Assembly (NCBI GenBank): GCA_041390125.1 | Contig: JAWKQN010000028.1 | Span: 1-38,645, forward strand | Reading direction: 5' to 3' | Source of the DNA: Gemmatimonadota bacterium | Lineage (GTDB): Bacteria > Gemmatimonadota > Gemmatimonadetes > Longimicrobiales > Gaopeijiaceae | Length of the DNA: 38,645 nucleotides | Shown here: positions 8,412 through 16,310 of the stretch, piece by piece | Layout: each line of letters begins with the position of its first letter | How positions within the stretch are numbered: the first letter of the stretch is position 1 | The notes under the pieces: model-generated | Databases searched by the model: none | What the model saw: only the letters and a program-made list of their open reading frames with translations | What the model was told of the DNA's origin: nothing | Made by a program: the position numbers and the translations under genes

Positions 8412-8798
8412 ATGGCCGGCCCGGCCCTACCTCTGCCCACCGACGCCGAGTATCGCATCCTGGAGGTGCTCTGGGACCGGGGACCCCAGACCGTCCGCCA
8501 GGTGCACGACCAGCTGACCGGCGAGCGGGACGTCGGATACACCACCGTATTGAAGATCCTCCAGAACCTCCACCAGAAGGGGCTGGTGGACCGCGACGAC
8601 TCCGAGCGCAGCCACGTCTACGCCGCGGCCGTCGAGCGGGAATGGGCCACGCGCGGGTTCGTGGCCGACCTCACGGATCGGGTGTTCGCGGGCTCCGCGG
8701 GCCGCCTCGTGCTGCGCGCCCTGTCGACCCGCCCCGCCTCCCGGTCGGAGCTGGACGAGATCCGGGCCCTGCTCGATCGCCTGGAGGCGGACTCGTGA
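8412..8798 (+). CDS. blaI: BlaI/MecI-family winged-helix repressor
   Basis: 128 aa from ATG 8412. The N-terminal winged helix shows the family pattern: EYRILEVLWDRGPQTVRQVH, then the recognition helix GYTTVLKILQNLHQKGLV and the wing with SHVYAA. The C-terminal dimerisation helix runs to residue 128. In the staphylococcal paradigm BlaI dimers repress bla/mec genes and are cleaved when BlaR1 is activated. The gene overlaps blaR1 by 4 nt (GTGA at 8795-8798). No beta-lactamase or PBP2a gene is present. Here the likely targets are its own operon and the ADOP permease, based on matching operators. Confidence 0.93.
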   Translation: MAGPALPLPTDAEYRILEVLWDRGPQTVRQVHDQLTGERDVGYTTVLKILQNLHQKGLVDRDDSERSHVYAAAVEREWATRGFVADLTDRVFAGSAGRLVLRALSTRPASRSELDEIRALLDRLEADS

Positions 8799-10048
8799 GC
8801 GGCCCGGCGCCGGAGCTTCTGCGGTCGGCCTTCCTCGGCCTCCATGGGCTCGGGTGGGCGCTGCTCGGCACGCTGATCGTCGGTGCCGCCGTCGGCGCCG
8901 TCGCCTGGGTCGCCCTGCGGCTGCTCGTCCACCGCTCGGCCTGGACCCGCTACGCGCTCGCCTGCGGCGCGCTTGTGCTCCTGGTGGCGCTTCCCCTGCA
9001 GACCGGCCTGGCGTTGCGGAATGCGTACGGCGGCCATCCCCAGCTCGCGGAGCGGATCGCGGTGCAGTTGATGCGCGACGGCAGCCCGGACGGCGGCGGG
9101 CCGCTGCCGGGAGGATGGGCGGTCGCGCCGCTCGCGGTGGCGGTGGAGCACACGCACGACCACGACAACCCACCGCTCCTCGCTGGTGCGGCGGTCCGGC
9201 GGGTGGCGCCGGCCCTCGCGGTCCTGGCGCTGCTGTGGCTCTTCGGCGCAGCGGTCGGCCTCGGACGGCTCGGCGCCGACGTCCGCACCCTGCGGCGCCT
9301 GCATCGGCTTCCGCTGCAGCCGGTGTCGGAGCGTTGGCGCACCGCTCTGGCCCGCATGGGTCGTCGGCTCGACGTGACCCACCCGATCCGTCTGGGCATC
9401 AGCGACCGCGTCGACGGCCCCGTGCTCATCGGATGGTGGGCCCCGGTGATCCTCGTCCCGCGTCGCGTACACGACCAGCTCACCGACGACGAGATCGAAG
9501 CGGTCCTGGCGCACGAGCTGGCGCACGTGCGGCGCGGCGACTACGCGGTCAACCTGCTCCAGTCCGTGGCGGAAGCACTCCTGTTCTTCCATCCCGTGGT
9601 GCTGTGGCTGGGTGCGCGGTTGCGCGACGAGCGCGAGTACTGTTCGGACGACCTCGCGCAGCGCTCCATCGGCGGCTCGCTGTCCGAGTACCTGCGTGCC
9701 CTCATGACGCTGGAGACGCTGCGCGGCGCGCCAGCACCGGGGGGCGCGATGGCGGCCCAGGGAGGTTCCCTGCTCCGCCGCATCCGTCGGCTCGTGGAGA
9801 TGAGCGCGCGGGCACGCCGCCCACGCGTGGACGTGGATCTGCTGCTGGCAGCCGCGTGTCTCCTGTTCGTGTGGGTGCCGTCGCTGGCCGTCTCGCCGCT
9901 GTCGCAGGTGGGCACGATGGCCGTGATGAAGCACGAGTTGCTGCTACCGCGCGACTTCGAGCGGATCGCGCGCGAGGCCGGGCTCGTACCCGCCGCCGAC
10001 GGACGCCATGCGGGGACGCCGCGCGCCCCGGAGCGCGGCCAGCCATGA
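8795..10048 (+). CDS. blaR1: BlaR1-like M56 membrane metalloprotease
   Basis: 417 aa, GTG start overlapping the blaI stop. Hydrophobic segments at about 20-44, 50-72 and 134-160, with a further one at about 359-375. The M56 zinc-protease core is VLAHELAHVRRGDY (His240, Glu241, His244), with the downstream Glu ligand in RDEREYCSDDLA (about 281). The segment VEHTHDHDN (about 117-125), in the loop before the third helix, is rich in His and Asp. The C-terminus stops soon after the last helix and lacks the penicillin-binding sensor domain of true BlaR1, so the inducer is unlikely to be a covalently bound beta-lactam. It should cleave BlaI, or trigger its cleavage, when activated. Confidence 0.9.
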   Translation: MSGPAPELLRSAFLGLHGLGWALLGTLIVGAAVGAVAWVALRLLVHRSAWTRYALACGALVLLVALPLQTGLALRNAYGGHPQLAERIAVQLMRDGSPDGGGPLPGGWAVAPLAVAVEHTHDHDNPPLLAGAAVRRVAPALAVLALLWLFGAAVGLGRLGADVRTLRRLHRLPLQPVSERWRTALARMGRRLDVTHPIRLGISDRVDGPVLIGWWAPVILVPRRVHDQLTDDEIEAVLAHELAHVRRGDYAVNLLQSVAEALLFFHPVVLWLGARLRDEREYCSDDLAQRSIGGSLSEYLRALMTLETLRGAPAPGGAMAAQGGSLLRRIRRLVEMSARARRPRVDVDLLLAAACLLFVWVPSLAVSPLSQVGTMAVMKHELLLPRDFERIAREAGLVPAADGRHAGTPRAPERGQP

Positions 10049-10275
10049 GGGCCCTGCCGCCTCGCCGCGCAGCGGATCCGCATGCGACCGGTCGACCGGG
10101 CACCCGTCCCGTGACACCGCTCCTGGTGCTCGCGGCCGTGCTCGTGGGGCTCGCGCTGGCGTTCGCGCAGCCGGAACGGATGCACTCCGAGGTCACGGGA
10201 CCAACGCTGGTCACGGGAGAAACGCGCCACGCGGAGCCGACCACCGGCTCCGGCGCGACACACCCGCCGCGCTGA
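10045..10275 (+). CDS. Small single-helix membrane or secreted protein
   Basis: 76 aa. The ATG at 10045 overlaps the blaR1 stop (ATGA), the same coupling as blaI-blaR1. An Arg/Pro-rich N-terminus (1-22) is followed by one hydrophobic segment (VTPLLVLAAVLVGLALAFA, about 23-41) and a polar Thr/Gly/Glu-rich tail. No family is recognised. It could be a small accessory of the BlaR1 sensor or an unfolded surface peptide. The overlap and hydrophobic core argue that it is translated, but it is short and unproven. Confidence 0.5.
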   Translation: MRALPPRRAADPHATGRPGTRPVTPLLVLAAVLVGLALAFAQPERMHSEVTGPTLVTGETRHAEPTTGSGATHPPR

Positions 10276-10317
10276 TGCAGAGGGCGGGACAGATCGAGGC
10301 TCTGTGTGGGCCCTGAC

Positions 10318-10333
10318 TACGACGAACGTCGTA
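10318..10333. promoter_or_regulatory. BlaI-type operator upstream of the ADOP permease
   Basis: TACGACG-AA-CGTCGTA: perfect 7-bp arms and a 2-bp centre, sharing the outer TACGA...TCGTA half-sites and geometry of the site at 8355-8370. It lies 74 nt before the permease start and 43 nt after the small ORF. The left arm could act as a -10 (TACGAC), but no clear -35 is seen upstream. Confidence 0.65.
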
Positions 10334-10406
10334 CGTCGCCCGTCGTGATCTGGGGCCGCGTACGCAACCATCCGCGGGGGACCGCGGGACACCGGGAGGA
10401 GGGGAC

Positions 10407-12836
10407 GTGAGGATCCGCACCATGCTTCGTGACGCCGCGCGCGTCTTTCGCACGAATCCGGGCTTCGCCGCGGTCATCGTGCTGACGCTGGGCCTCGGCA
10501 TCGGCGCCAACAGCGCCATCTTCTCCCTCATCAACGGCGTATTGCTGCAGCCCCTGCCGTACGGGTCCGGTGCGGCGCTGGTGCGCGTGCGCATGGGCCC
10601 CTCCGGTCCGGCCCAGCAACCGGGCAACCTGTCCCCGCTGGAGGTGGCGGATGTGCGCGAGCGCGCTCGCGCGCTCGACGGTGTGGTCGAGTATCACACC
10701 ATGTTCTTCAACCTGCTCGAGCGGGAGCGCGAGCCCGAGCGCGTGCAGGTGGGCGTGGTGTCCTGGGACTTCTTCCCGGTCCTGGGTGTGCAGCCGCTGC
10801 ACGGGCGGACGTTCACGCCGGAGGAGGACCGGATCGGGGCCGAGCCCGTGCTCGTGCTGGGCTACGACTACTGGCTCACCCGCTTCGGCGGGGATCCCGC
10901 GGTGGTGGGCCGTTCGGTGGAGATGAACAACCGACCGCACCGCATCGTGGGCGTGCTCCCGTCCGTTCCGACGTACCCGAACCAGAACGACGTCTGGATG
11001 CCGTGGTACGCCTGCCCGTTCCGGGTCGGGGACGGGTGGCACCTCAACCGGCAGGCCCGCAGCCTGTTGACCGTTGCGCGGGTTGCGGAGGGCGCGAGTG
11101 TCGACGCCGCCGCAGCGGACCTGGACCGCGTCGCGCACGAGCTGCACGCCGAGCACGGGGACGCCTATCCGGGAGTGGAGCAGGTGGACGCCGAGCTGGT
11201 CCCCCTCAAGGAGGAGCTCACGGCGGAGGCCCGACCCACCTTCCTGATCCTGCTCGCCATGGCGGGCCTGGTGCTGCTGATCGCCTGCGCCAACGTCACC
11301 AACCTCACCCTGGCGCGGCTCAACCAGCGGCAGTCCGAGCTGGCGGTCCGGGCCGCGCTGGGGGCCAGCCAGAGAAGACTGCTCGGGCAGCTCGTCGGGG
11401 AGAGCGTGTTGCTGGCGCTGTGCGGCGCGCTCGTCGGGGTGGCCATGGCCTACGGTTCGGTGGGGCTGCTCCGGGAGTGGGCCTCGGCCCTCTCGCCGCG
11501 CTTCAACGAGGTCCGGGTGGATGGGTGGGTGCTCGGCTTCACGGCGCTCGTGGCCCTCGTGGTCGGCGTGGTCATCGGCGGGGTGCCCGGCTTCCAGGCA
11601 CGCCGGCTCGCCGCGACGCTCCGCGAGCAGAAGGCCAGCGGCACGCGTACGCGACACCGGGTGAGCGCCGCGCTCGTGGTGGCGCAGGTGGGGGTGGCCT
11701 TCGTGCTGCTCACCGGCAGCGCGCTGATGGTGCGCTCCTTCTCCAACCTCGTGCGGGTCGACCCCGGCTACGACGCGCGCGACGTCCTGACCGTCACGAT
11801 CGACCTGGACTGGGCCACGTACGTCACGAACGAGGATTCCCGCGCCTTCTACCGTGCGCTGTTGCCGCGCTTGCGCGCCCGCCCCGGGGTGCAGGCCGTG
11901 GCCGCCGCCAGCGACTTCCCGATGAGCGGCGCCACGTTCCAGACGCAGCGTCGGATCCTCGCCCAGGGTGCCACGGACACGGACGCGCCGCCGCAGGTCA
12001 ACGCGCGCTTCGTCACGGACGGATACTTCGAGACGCTGGGCATCCCCATCCTCAGCGGGCGAGCCTTCGAGGCCCGCGACGACGCGCAGGCCGCCCCGGT
12101 GGCCATCGTGAGCCGCGCGGCCGCGCAGCGGCTCTTCCCCGGTCGGGACGCCATCGGAGGCCAGATCTCCCCGGATAACGGGACGACCTGGCTCACCGTC
12201 GTCGGCATCGCGGCCGACGTGCGACAGGCGGGGTTCGAGGCCGATCTGAGCGAAGAGGTCTACTTCGCATTCGAACAGAGCGCCTACCAGAGTGGCTTCG
12301 CGCGCCGGGTGCTGATCCGCACCGCGGGCATCGATCCGATGACCCTGGCGCGAGCCGTCACCGAGGACGTCTACGCGGTGGACCCGGATCAACCCGTCTC
12401 GTTCGTGCAGACCCTGGAGGACGCCGAATCGGACCGGGTGGCATCGCCCCGGACCATCGCGGTGTTGCTGGGCATCTTCGCGCTGGTGGCGCTGGTCACG
12501 GCGGCCGCCGGTCTGCTGAGCGTGATCGCCCTCTCCACCGCCGAGCGGCGTCGCGAGATCGGGATCCGCCTCGCGTTGGGAGGCCAGCGTCGCGACGTGG
12601 TCCTCATGGTGGTGCGCCACGGCGTGGCCCTCACCGTGGGTGGGCTCGTCCTGGGCGCCGTGCTGAGCCTCGCGGTGGGAGGCATGCTGGAGAGCCTGTT
12701 GTTCGGGCTGGACGCCCGCGACCCGCTCACCCTCGTCGGCGTCGCCACCGGTCTCTTCGCCGCCGCCGCGCTGGCCACCTGGGTTCCTGCGTGGCGGGGC
12801 ACGGCGGTGGATCCGGTGGAGGCCGTGCGGGAGTAG
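10407..12836 (+). CDS. ADOP-type MacB/FtsX permease
   Basis: 809 aa from GTG 10407, with a strong purine-rich ribosome site (GGGAGGAGGGG, 10394-10404). The N-terminus has the hallmark of acidobacterial-type duplicated orphan permeases: FRTNPGFAAVIVLTLGLGIG followed by ANSAIFSLINGVLLQPLPY. Layout: TM1 (about 18-42), a MacB periplasmic core (about 50-240), an FtsX block of three helices (about 275-390), then a second TM (about 420-440), a second periplasmic core (about 450-650) and a second FtsX block (about 685-800, with ERRREIGIRLALGGQRRDV). No ATPase domain or neighbouring ATPase gene exists, as usual for ADOPs. It may take part in macrolide-like, lipoprotein or peptide export with an ATPase encoded elsewhere. 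Its BlaI-type operator implies induction through BlaR1. Confidence 0.9.
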   Translation: MRIRTMLRDAARVFRTNPGFAAVIVLTLGLGIGANSAIFSLINGVLLQPLPYGSGAALVRVRMGPSGPAQQPGNLSPLEVADVRERARALDGVVEYHTMFFNLLEREREPERVQVGVVSWDFFPVLGVQPLHGRTFTPEEDRIGAEPVLVLGYDYWLTRFGGDPAVVGRSVEMNNRPHRIVGVLPSVPTYPNQNDVWMPWYACPFRVGDGWHLNRQARSLLTVARVAEGASVDAAAADLDRVAHELHAEHGDAYPGVEQVDAELVPLKEELTAEARPTFLILLAMAGLVLLIACANVTNLTLARLNQRQSELAVRAALGASQRRLLGQLVGESVLLALCGALVGVAMAYGSVGLLREWASALSPRFNEVRVDGWVLGFTALVALVVGVVIGGVPGFQARRLAATLREQKASGTRTRHRVSAALVVAQVGVAFVLLTGSALMVRSFSNLVRVDPGYDARDVLTVTIDLDWATYVTNEDSRAFYRALLPRLRARPGVQAVAAASDFPMSGATFQTQRRILAQGATDTDAPPQVNARFVTDGYFETLGIPILSGRAFEARDDAQAAPVAIVSRAAAQRLFPGRDAIGGQISPDNGTTWLTVVGIAADVRQAGFEADLSEEVYFAFEQSAYQSGFARRVLIRTAGIDPMTLARAVTEDVYAVDPDQPVSFVQTLEDAESDRVASPRTIAVLLGIFALVALVTAAAGLLSVIALSTAERRREIGIRLALGGQRRDVVLMVVRHGVALTVGGLVLGAVLSLAVGGMLESLLFGLDARDPLTLVGVATGLFAAAALATWVPAWRGTAVDPVEAVRE

Positions 12837-13011
12837 CCGGACCGGCCGGTCGCCGACGGCACGACTGCGGCTCCGGTACGTACGGGAACGAGCGACGACG
12901 CCCGATCTGCGGACCCTCGCAGGAAGCGGCGTGGCCGGCCGCCCAGCTCCATGGCGCGTCTACCGAATGCATCCACCTGCACGGTGGGTGAACCTGTTCC
13001 GGAGGCGTTCC

Positions 13012-14451
13012 ATGGCGCTCATCTGCAGACAGATCGTCGACGAGATCGAGGAGACGGTGTGGGAACCCGTCGAGCGCTGGGTGGAGAAGCGCGAGAAGAA
13101 GTGCAAGAAGCGCAAGTGCAAGAAGTGGTGCCTCTGCTGCAACAAGTGGTTCTGTTGGATCGAGACGTTCCTCGAGAAGGTTGTCACCTGGGTGGCCAAG
13201 CAGGTCGTGAATCTGGTCACCCGGGTGGTGTGCGAGATGGTGCACGACGTGGTCGGCACCGTCATCGCGACCGTGATCAAGCTGGTGGAGATCGTGGTGG
13301 ACGTCCTGGACGTCCTCTGGCAACTGGTCACCCTCGACTGGGAGGGTCTCAAGGACGCGCTGCAGGAGCTGGTCGCCGACCTCGTGGACCTGGGCCCGCT
13401 GATCGTCCGTTGGCTGCACATCGCCGTGGCGGTCCTCACCTTCGGCGCGCCCTACGTGCTCGGATATCTGCGCGAGAGGTTCGACGAGTACCGCCTGAAG
13501 AACTACATCCGCGAGCAGCTCGAGGAGCGGTTCGGCGACGATCCGGACTGCCTGGAGCGCATCAAGACCGCGATCCATCTGGATCACGGGCCCTTCGGGC
13601 TCGAGTTCCAGGCCCGATCGGTCCGGACGTTCGTGGACTCGCGATCGGGTCCTGACGGCGGGCCGCCGACGCTCTACACGCTGCACCAGAGCGGGGACAT
13701 CGACCTCTACGAGTTCTCGGGCGTTGCCGTCGGACCGATCCTCGACCGGCCGCGCGTCGACGCACACCTCGTGGAGGACGAGGTGCCGCTCGACGCCGAG
13801 GACATCGACGACTACCTGGCCAGCGGAGGTGCCGGCCCGCACTTCCGGGTCTACGCGTTCGACACGGGCGCGGAGACGGAGAAGATCAACGTGTCCCGCG
13901 ACAAGGGGCGGCAGTTGGGCATCAAGTTCCAGTGGAGCCGCGACGTGCAGGAGGTGCGTGGACTGGACCAGGTGGACGTGAACAAGAACCGCTTGAGTGC
14001 GTTCCTCATGGACCCCATGGGTCGGGCGGCCGACGGCCGGGACGTCTGCACGCTGCTGGCCGCCGGGGTGTTCACGCTCACGGACCCGTCGGACGGACGC
14101 CATCCGTTCGGCTGGACCACCTGGTTCACGCCGGCCTCACCCGTGTCGGGGCTCATCCACCGCGATCGGCGGCCCGCCGGCTTCATGAAATACGTGCTCA
14201 TCCACGAATGCGGGCACTATTTCTCGCTGGAGCACGATGGCCATGATGGGCTCGACAAGATCATGTACAGCCCGGTCGAGAACGGCTGGTGGAGCTGGAA
14301 CCTGATCCTCGAGTTCCTGGTGTGGTCGGGCGAGCCGCGCTTCACGTTGGATGACGGCAAGGATGCGTGGGATTTCCTGATCGAAGAGATCCCCCAGTGT
14401 CTCGCGGAGGGCTGTGGAGCGCGCTCGTCCGATCCGGGGCCCATCCTGTGA
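13012..14451 (+). CDS. Zincin-like protein with Lys/Cys-rich N-terminus, unknown family
   Basis: 479 aa from ATG 13012; an in-frame start at 12931 exists but is less likely. Residues 24-49 are extremely basic and Cys-rich with spacing C-x4-C-x3-C-x-C-C-x4-C (C31, C36, C40, C42, C43, C48) and several Trp. Amphipathic or hydrophobic helices rich in Val/Leu follow (about 52-150). The C-terminal part holds HECGHYFSLEH (His398, Glu399, His402, His408) and a downstream Met418 in KIMYSP. That arrangement fits a metzincin-like HExxHx5H zinc site with a Met-turn. There is no ordinary signal peptide. I do not recognise the full-length family. The N-terminus could bind metal, membrane or nucleic acid, or form disulfides; a self-delivered peptidase effector is one speculative reading. 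It stands alone between the permease and a convergent operon. Confidence 0.75.
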   Translation: MALICRQIVDEIEETVWEPVERWVEKREKKCKKRKCKKWCLCCNKWFCWIETFLEKVVTWVAKQVVNLVTRVVCEMVHDVVGTVIATVIKLVEIVVDVLDVLWQLVTLDWEGLKDALQELVADLVDLGPLIVRWLHIAVAVLTFGAPYVLGYLRERFDEYRLKNYIREQLEERFGDDPDCLERIKTAIHLDHGPFGLEFQARSVRTFVDSRSGPDGGPPTLYTLHQSGDIDLYEFSGVAVGPILDRPRVDAHLVEDEVPLDAEDIDDYLASGGAGPHFRVYAFDTGAETEKINVSRDKGRQLGIKFQWSRDVQEVRGLDQVDVNKNRLSAFLMDPMGRAADGRDVCTLLAAGVFTLTDPSDGRHPFGWTTWFTPASPVSGLIHRDRRPAGFMKYVLIHECGHYFSLEHDGHDGLDKIMYSPVENGWWSWNLILEFLVWSGEPRFTLDDGKDAWDFLIEEIPQCLAEGCGARSSDPGPIL

Positions 14452-14671
14452 GCGCCGGCGTTCCCCCTCCTGCGCGTCGGCGCCGCCGCCGGCGGCCCTG
14501 CCCCTCGTGAGTGCTGTTCGGGCCGACCGTGTTGTCGGCGTTGGTGTGGACGGCGGTGCAGCTGTGGCAGTGGCTGCTCCGGTGAGAGCCGAACGGTGCG
14601 GCCGGGCTCCGGCCGGGCCGTCGATGCGGCCCCCGCGGTCGGGCGAGCCGCCCGGGTCGGAGGGCCTGCTC

Positions 14672-14701
14672 CGCCCGGAGGGGAGCGCTCCCCTCCGGGC
14701 G
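14672..14701. terminator. Perfect 30-bp palindrome between convergent genes
   Basis: The sequence from 14672 to 14701 equals its own reverse complement (arms CGCCCGGAGGGGAGC and its complement), giving a very stable 15-bp stem with almost no loop in either strand. It lies between the ends of the zincin gene and the minus-strand AHSA1 gene, so a bidirectional terminator is likely. No T-tract follows on either side. The rest of 14452-14742 is GC-rich and shows no convincing gene. Confidence 0.55.
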
Positions 14702-14742
14702 AGGCCATCCACCTGTCGGCCTGCCGGGGCCGCGGGGTCGCG

Positions 14743-15246
14743 TCAGACGCGCTCGGCCAGCAACGCGTCCAGCTGCTGGTAGCTCATCTCCATCCCGTCC
14801 GTCATGCCGGTGGAGAGCGCCATGTCGCGCGATTCCTTCGAGTCGTAGGCGATGGTCATCGCGAGGGTCGTGACGCCGCCGGCCTCGGTGAAGGTGAGCG
14901 TGATCAACGCCTCGCCCCCCATGCTGCCCCCGATCGAGCCCGGGTCGTACGTCTCCGTGTGCACGAGCCGCGCGGGCGCCTCCACCTCGCGAAAGGTGCC
15001 GTGGAACCCGAACTCCGTCCCCTCTTCGTCGGAGCGCCATCGCCAACGGAACGTCCCACCCGGGCGGACGTCCATCTCACAGATCGGCATGGTCCAACCG
15101 GGTGCGCCCACCAACCAGCGCTTCATCAGCGCGGGGGTCGTGTACGCTTCGTAGACCAGTTCGCGCGGTGCGTTGAACGAACGCGTGACCTCGACGGTGG
15201 TGTCGTTGGGAAGCTCCACCACTGCCTTCGGGGCGTGCATGACCAT
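14743..15246 (-). CDS. AHSA1/SRPBCC-domain protein
   Basis: 167 aa from ATG 15246, with a second Met two codons later. The AHSA1-like START fold is shown by VTRSFNAPRELVYEAYTTPA, LMKRWLVGAPGWTMPICEMD, VRPGGTFRWRWRS and a C-terminal helix (GMEMSYQQLDALLAE). These small lipid- or ligand-binding domains are typically encoded beside ArsR repressors, as here: it is the last gene of an ArsR-VOC-AHSA1 operon. The ligand is unknown. Confidence 0.88.
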   Translation of the reverse strand: MVMHAPKAVVELPNDTTVEVTRSFNAPRELVYEAYTTPALMKRWLVGAPGWTMPICEMDVRPGGTFRWRWRSDEEGTEFGFHGTFREVEAPARLVHTETYDPGSIGGSMGGEALITLTFTEAGGVTTLAMTIAYDSKESRDMALSTGMTDGMEMSYQQLDALLAERV

Positions 15247-15275
15247 GTTCGGGATTTCCGGTGTGGGGTAAGGGT

Positions 15276-15716
15276 TCAGGCCGCGTCGGCGGCCCGGTCG
15301 AGGGCGGCGACATCGATCTTGCGCATCGCCAGCATGGCCCGGGTCACGCGCTCGGCCTTCGCGCGATCGGGGTCGCCGAGATAGCGACCCAGGGCCTTGG
15401 GGATCACCTGCCAGGACAGCCCGTACCGGTCGGTGAGCCATCCGCACATGCTCTCGGCGCCGCCGCCGGCCGTGAGCGCATCCCAGTAGCGATCCACGTC
15501 CGCCTGATCCTCGCAGTCGATCATGAAGGACACGGCGGGGGTGAACGGATACTTCGGCCCGCCGTTGAGCGCGTGCAGCCGCTGTCCGGCGATGTCGAAC
15601 GTGGCCGTCATGGGATTCAGCGCGATCACGCTGAAGTCCGGGAAGATGGCGCGGTAGTAGTCAGCCACCTGGTCCAGCGGCGCGTCGAACCAGAGGAACG
15701 GTGTGATGCGGGACAT
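15276..15716 (-). CDS. VOC-family protein (PhnB/3-demethylubiquinone-MTase-like)
   Basis: 146 aa from ATG 15716. It opens with ITPFLWFDAPLDQVADYYRA and contains FDIAGQRLHALNGGPKYPFT, FMIDCEDQADVDRYWDAL and DRYGLSWQVIP, the signature of the PF06983-type VOC group (often named PhnB or '3-demethylubiquinone-9 3-methyltransferase', though most are not methyltransferases). The C-terminus has the common AERVTRAMLAMRKIDVAAL tail. It sits 49 nt after the ArsR gene and 29 nt before AHSA1. The three genes form a module seen widely in soil bacteria; substrate unknown. Confidence 0.88.
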   Translation of the reverse strand: MSRITPFLWFDAPLDQVADYYRAIFPDFSVIALNPMTATFDIAGQRLHALNGGPKYPFTPAVSFMIDCEDQADVDRYWDALTAGGGAESMCGWLTDRYGLSWQVIPKALGRYLGDPDRAKAERVTRAMLAMRKIDVAALDRAADAA

Positions 15717-15765
15717 GATCTCTCGGGCAGGAAGTGGGTGTGGCGTGCGTCGGTGGAGATGCCAG

Positions 15766-16140
15766 TCATCCAGGACCGGCGTCCCGCGTGCTGCCGCCGG
15801 ACGGCGTGCGGCGCGCCTTCAGCTCCTCCAGCAGCGCATCGAGACGCTGGAAGTGGCTCTCCCAGATGGCCCGGTAGCGCTCGATCCATTCCGTGGCCGC
15901 GTCCAGGGGCGCAGGCTCCAGTCGCCGCGGGCGGCGCTGGCCCTCCAGCCCCACGGAGACCAGGCCGGCGCGCTCCAGCACCTTCAGGTGCTTCGAGATC
16001 GCGGGCTGGCTCAGATCGAACGGCGCCGCCAGCTCCCCCACGCTCGCCTCTCCTTCCGCCAGGCGGGCCAGGATGCCGCGCCGCGTGGGATCGGAGAGTG
16101 CGAAGAAGGTCGCGTCCAGTTGTTCGCTGAAGTCCACCAT
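15766..16140 (-). CDS. ArsR-family repressor
   Basis: 124 aa from ATG 16140. Winged helix: FFALSDPTRRGILARLAEGE, then SVGELAAPFDLSQPAISKHL with the recognition helix, and a wing around GLEGQRRPRRLEP. The C-terminal helix WIERYRAIWESHFQRLDALL matches the SRPBCC-linked ArsR subgroup. The metal-binding ELCVCDL motif is absent, so sensing is not of arsenite type. It heads the operon, and a 26-bp near-palindrome 5 nt upstream of its start is a likely autoregulatory site. Confidence 0.9.
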   Translation of the reverse strand: MVDFSEQLDATFFALSDPTRRGILARLAEGEASVGELAAPFDLSQPAISKHLKVLERAGLVSVGLEGQRRPRRLEPAPLDAATEWIERYRAIWESHFQRLDALLEELKARRTPSGGSTRDAGPG

Positions 16141-16145
16141 TGAAC

Positions 16146-16171
16146 ACCTATTGGTTATATAACCGATAGGT
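16146..16171. promoter_or_regulatory. ArsR operator palindrome
   Basis: Two 13-bp arms meeting between 16158 and 16159 (ACCTATTGGTTAT / ATAACCGATAGGT) with a single mismatched pair. It ends 5 nt before the ArsR start codon and is one of the few AT-rich stretches nearby, so it probably overlaps the promoter. Best explained as the binding site of the adjacent ArsR repressor. Confidence 0.7.
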
Positions 16172-16240
16172 TATTGACTGGGCCGAGCAGCGTCAACCCT
16201 CCCTGGGCGGAAGGGTCTCCCGCGGCGCTCCCCCCGCCTC

Positions 16241-16302
16241 CCGTTGGCCCTGGGGCCGCGCCGGTTGGCTCTGGGACCGCGCCGGTTGGCTCTGGGGCCG
16301 CG
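16241..16302. repeat. 21-bp tandem repeat, three copies
   Basis: Units start at 16241, 16261 and 16282. The last two (CCGGTTGGCTCTGGG followed by RCCGCG) are 21 bp and differ at one base; the first is 20 bp with a few differences. They lie just downstream of the esterase stop. Read as protein on either strand they give low-complexity repeats, but no gene is supported. Confidence 0.75.
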
Positions 16303-16310
16303 CCGGTGGT

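Noticed and set aside
10317..12620. 767-aa open frame antisense to the ADOP permease
   Set aside because: His/Arg/Gly/Glu-rich composition without domains, typical of the antisense frame of a high-GC gene; the plus-strand permease is clear.
14452..14742. Small ORF candidates between the zincin gene and AHSA1, including a His/Ser-rich stretch on the minus strand
   Set aside because: No ribosome site, no conserved motif, and the frame is interrupted functionally by the long palindrome.
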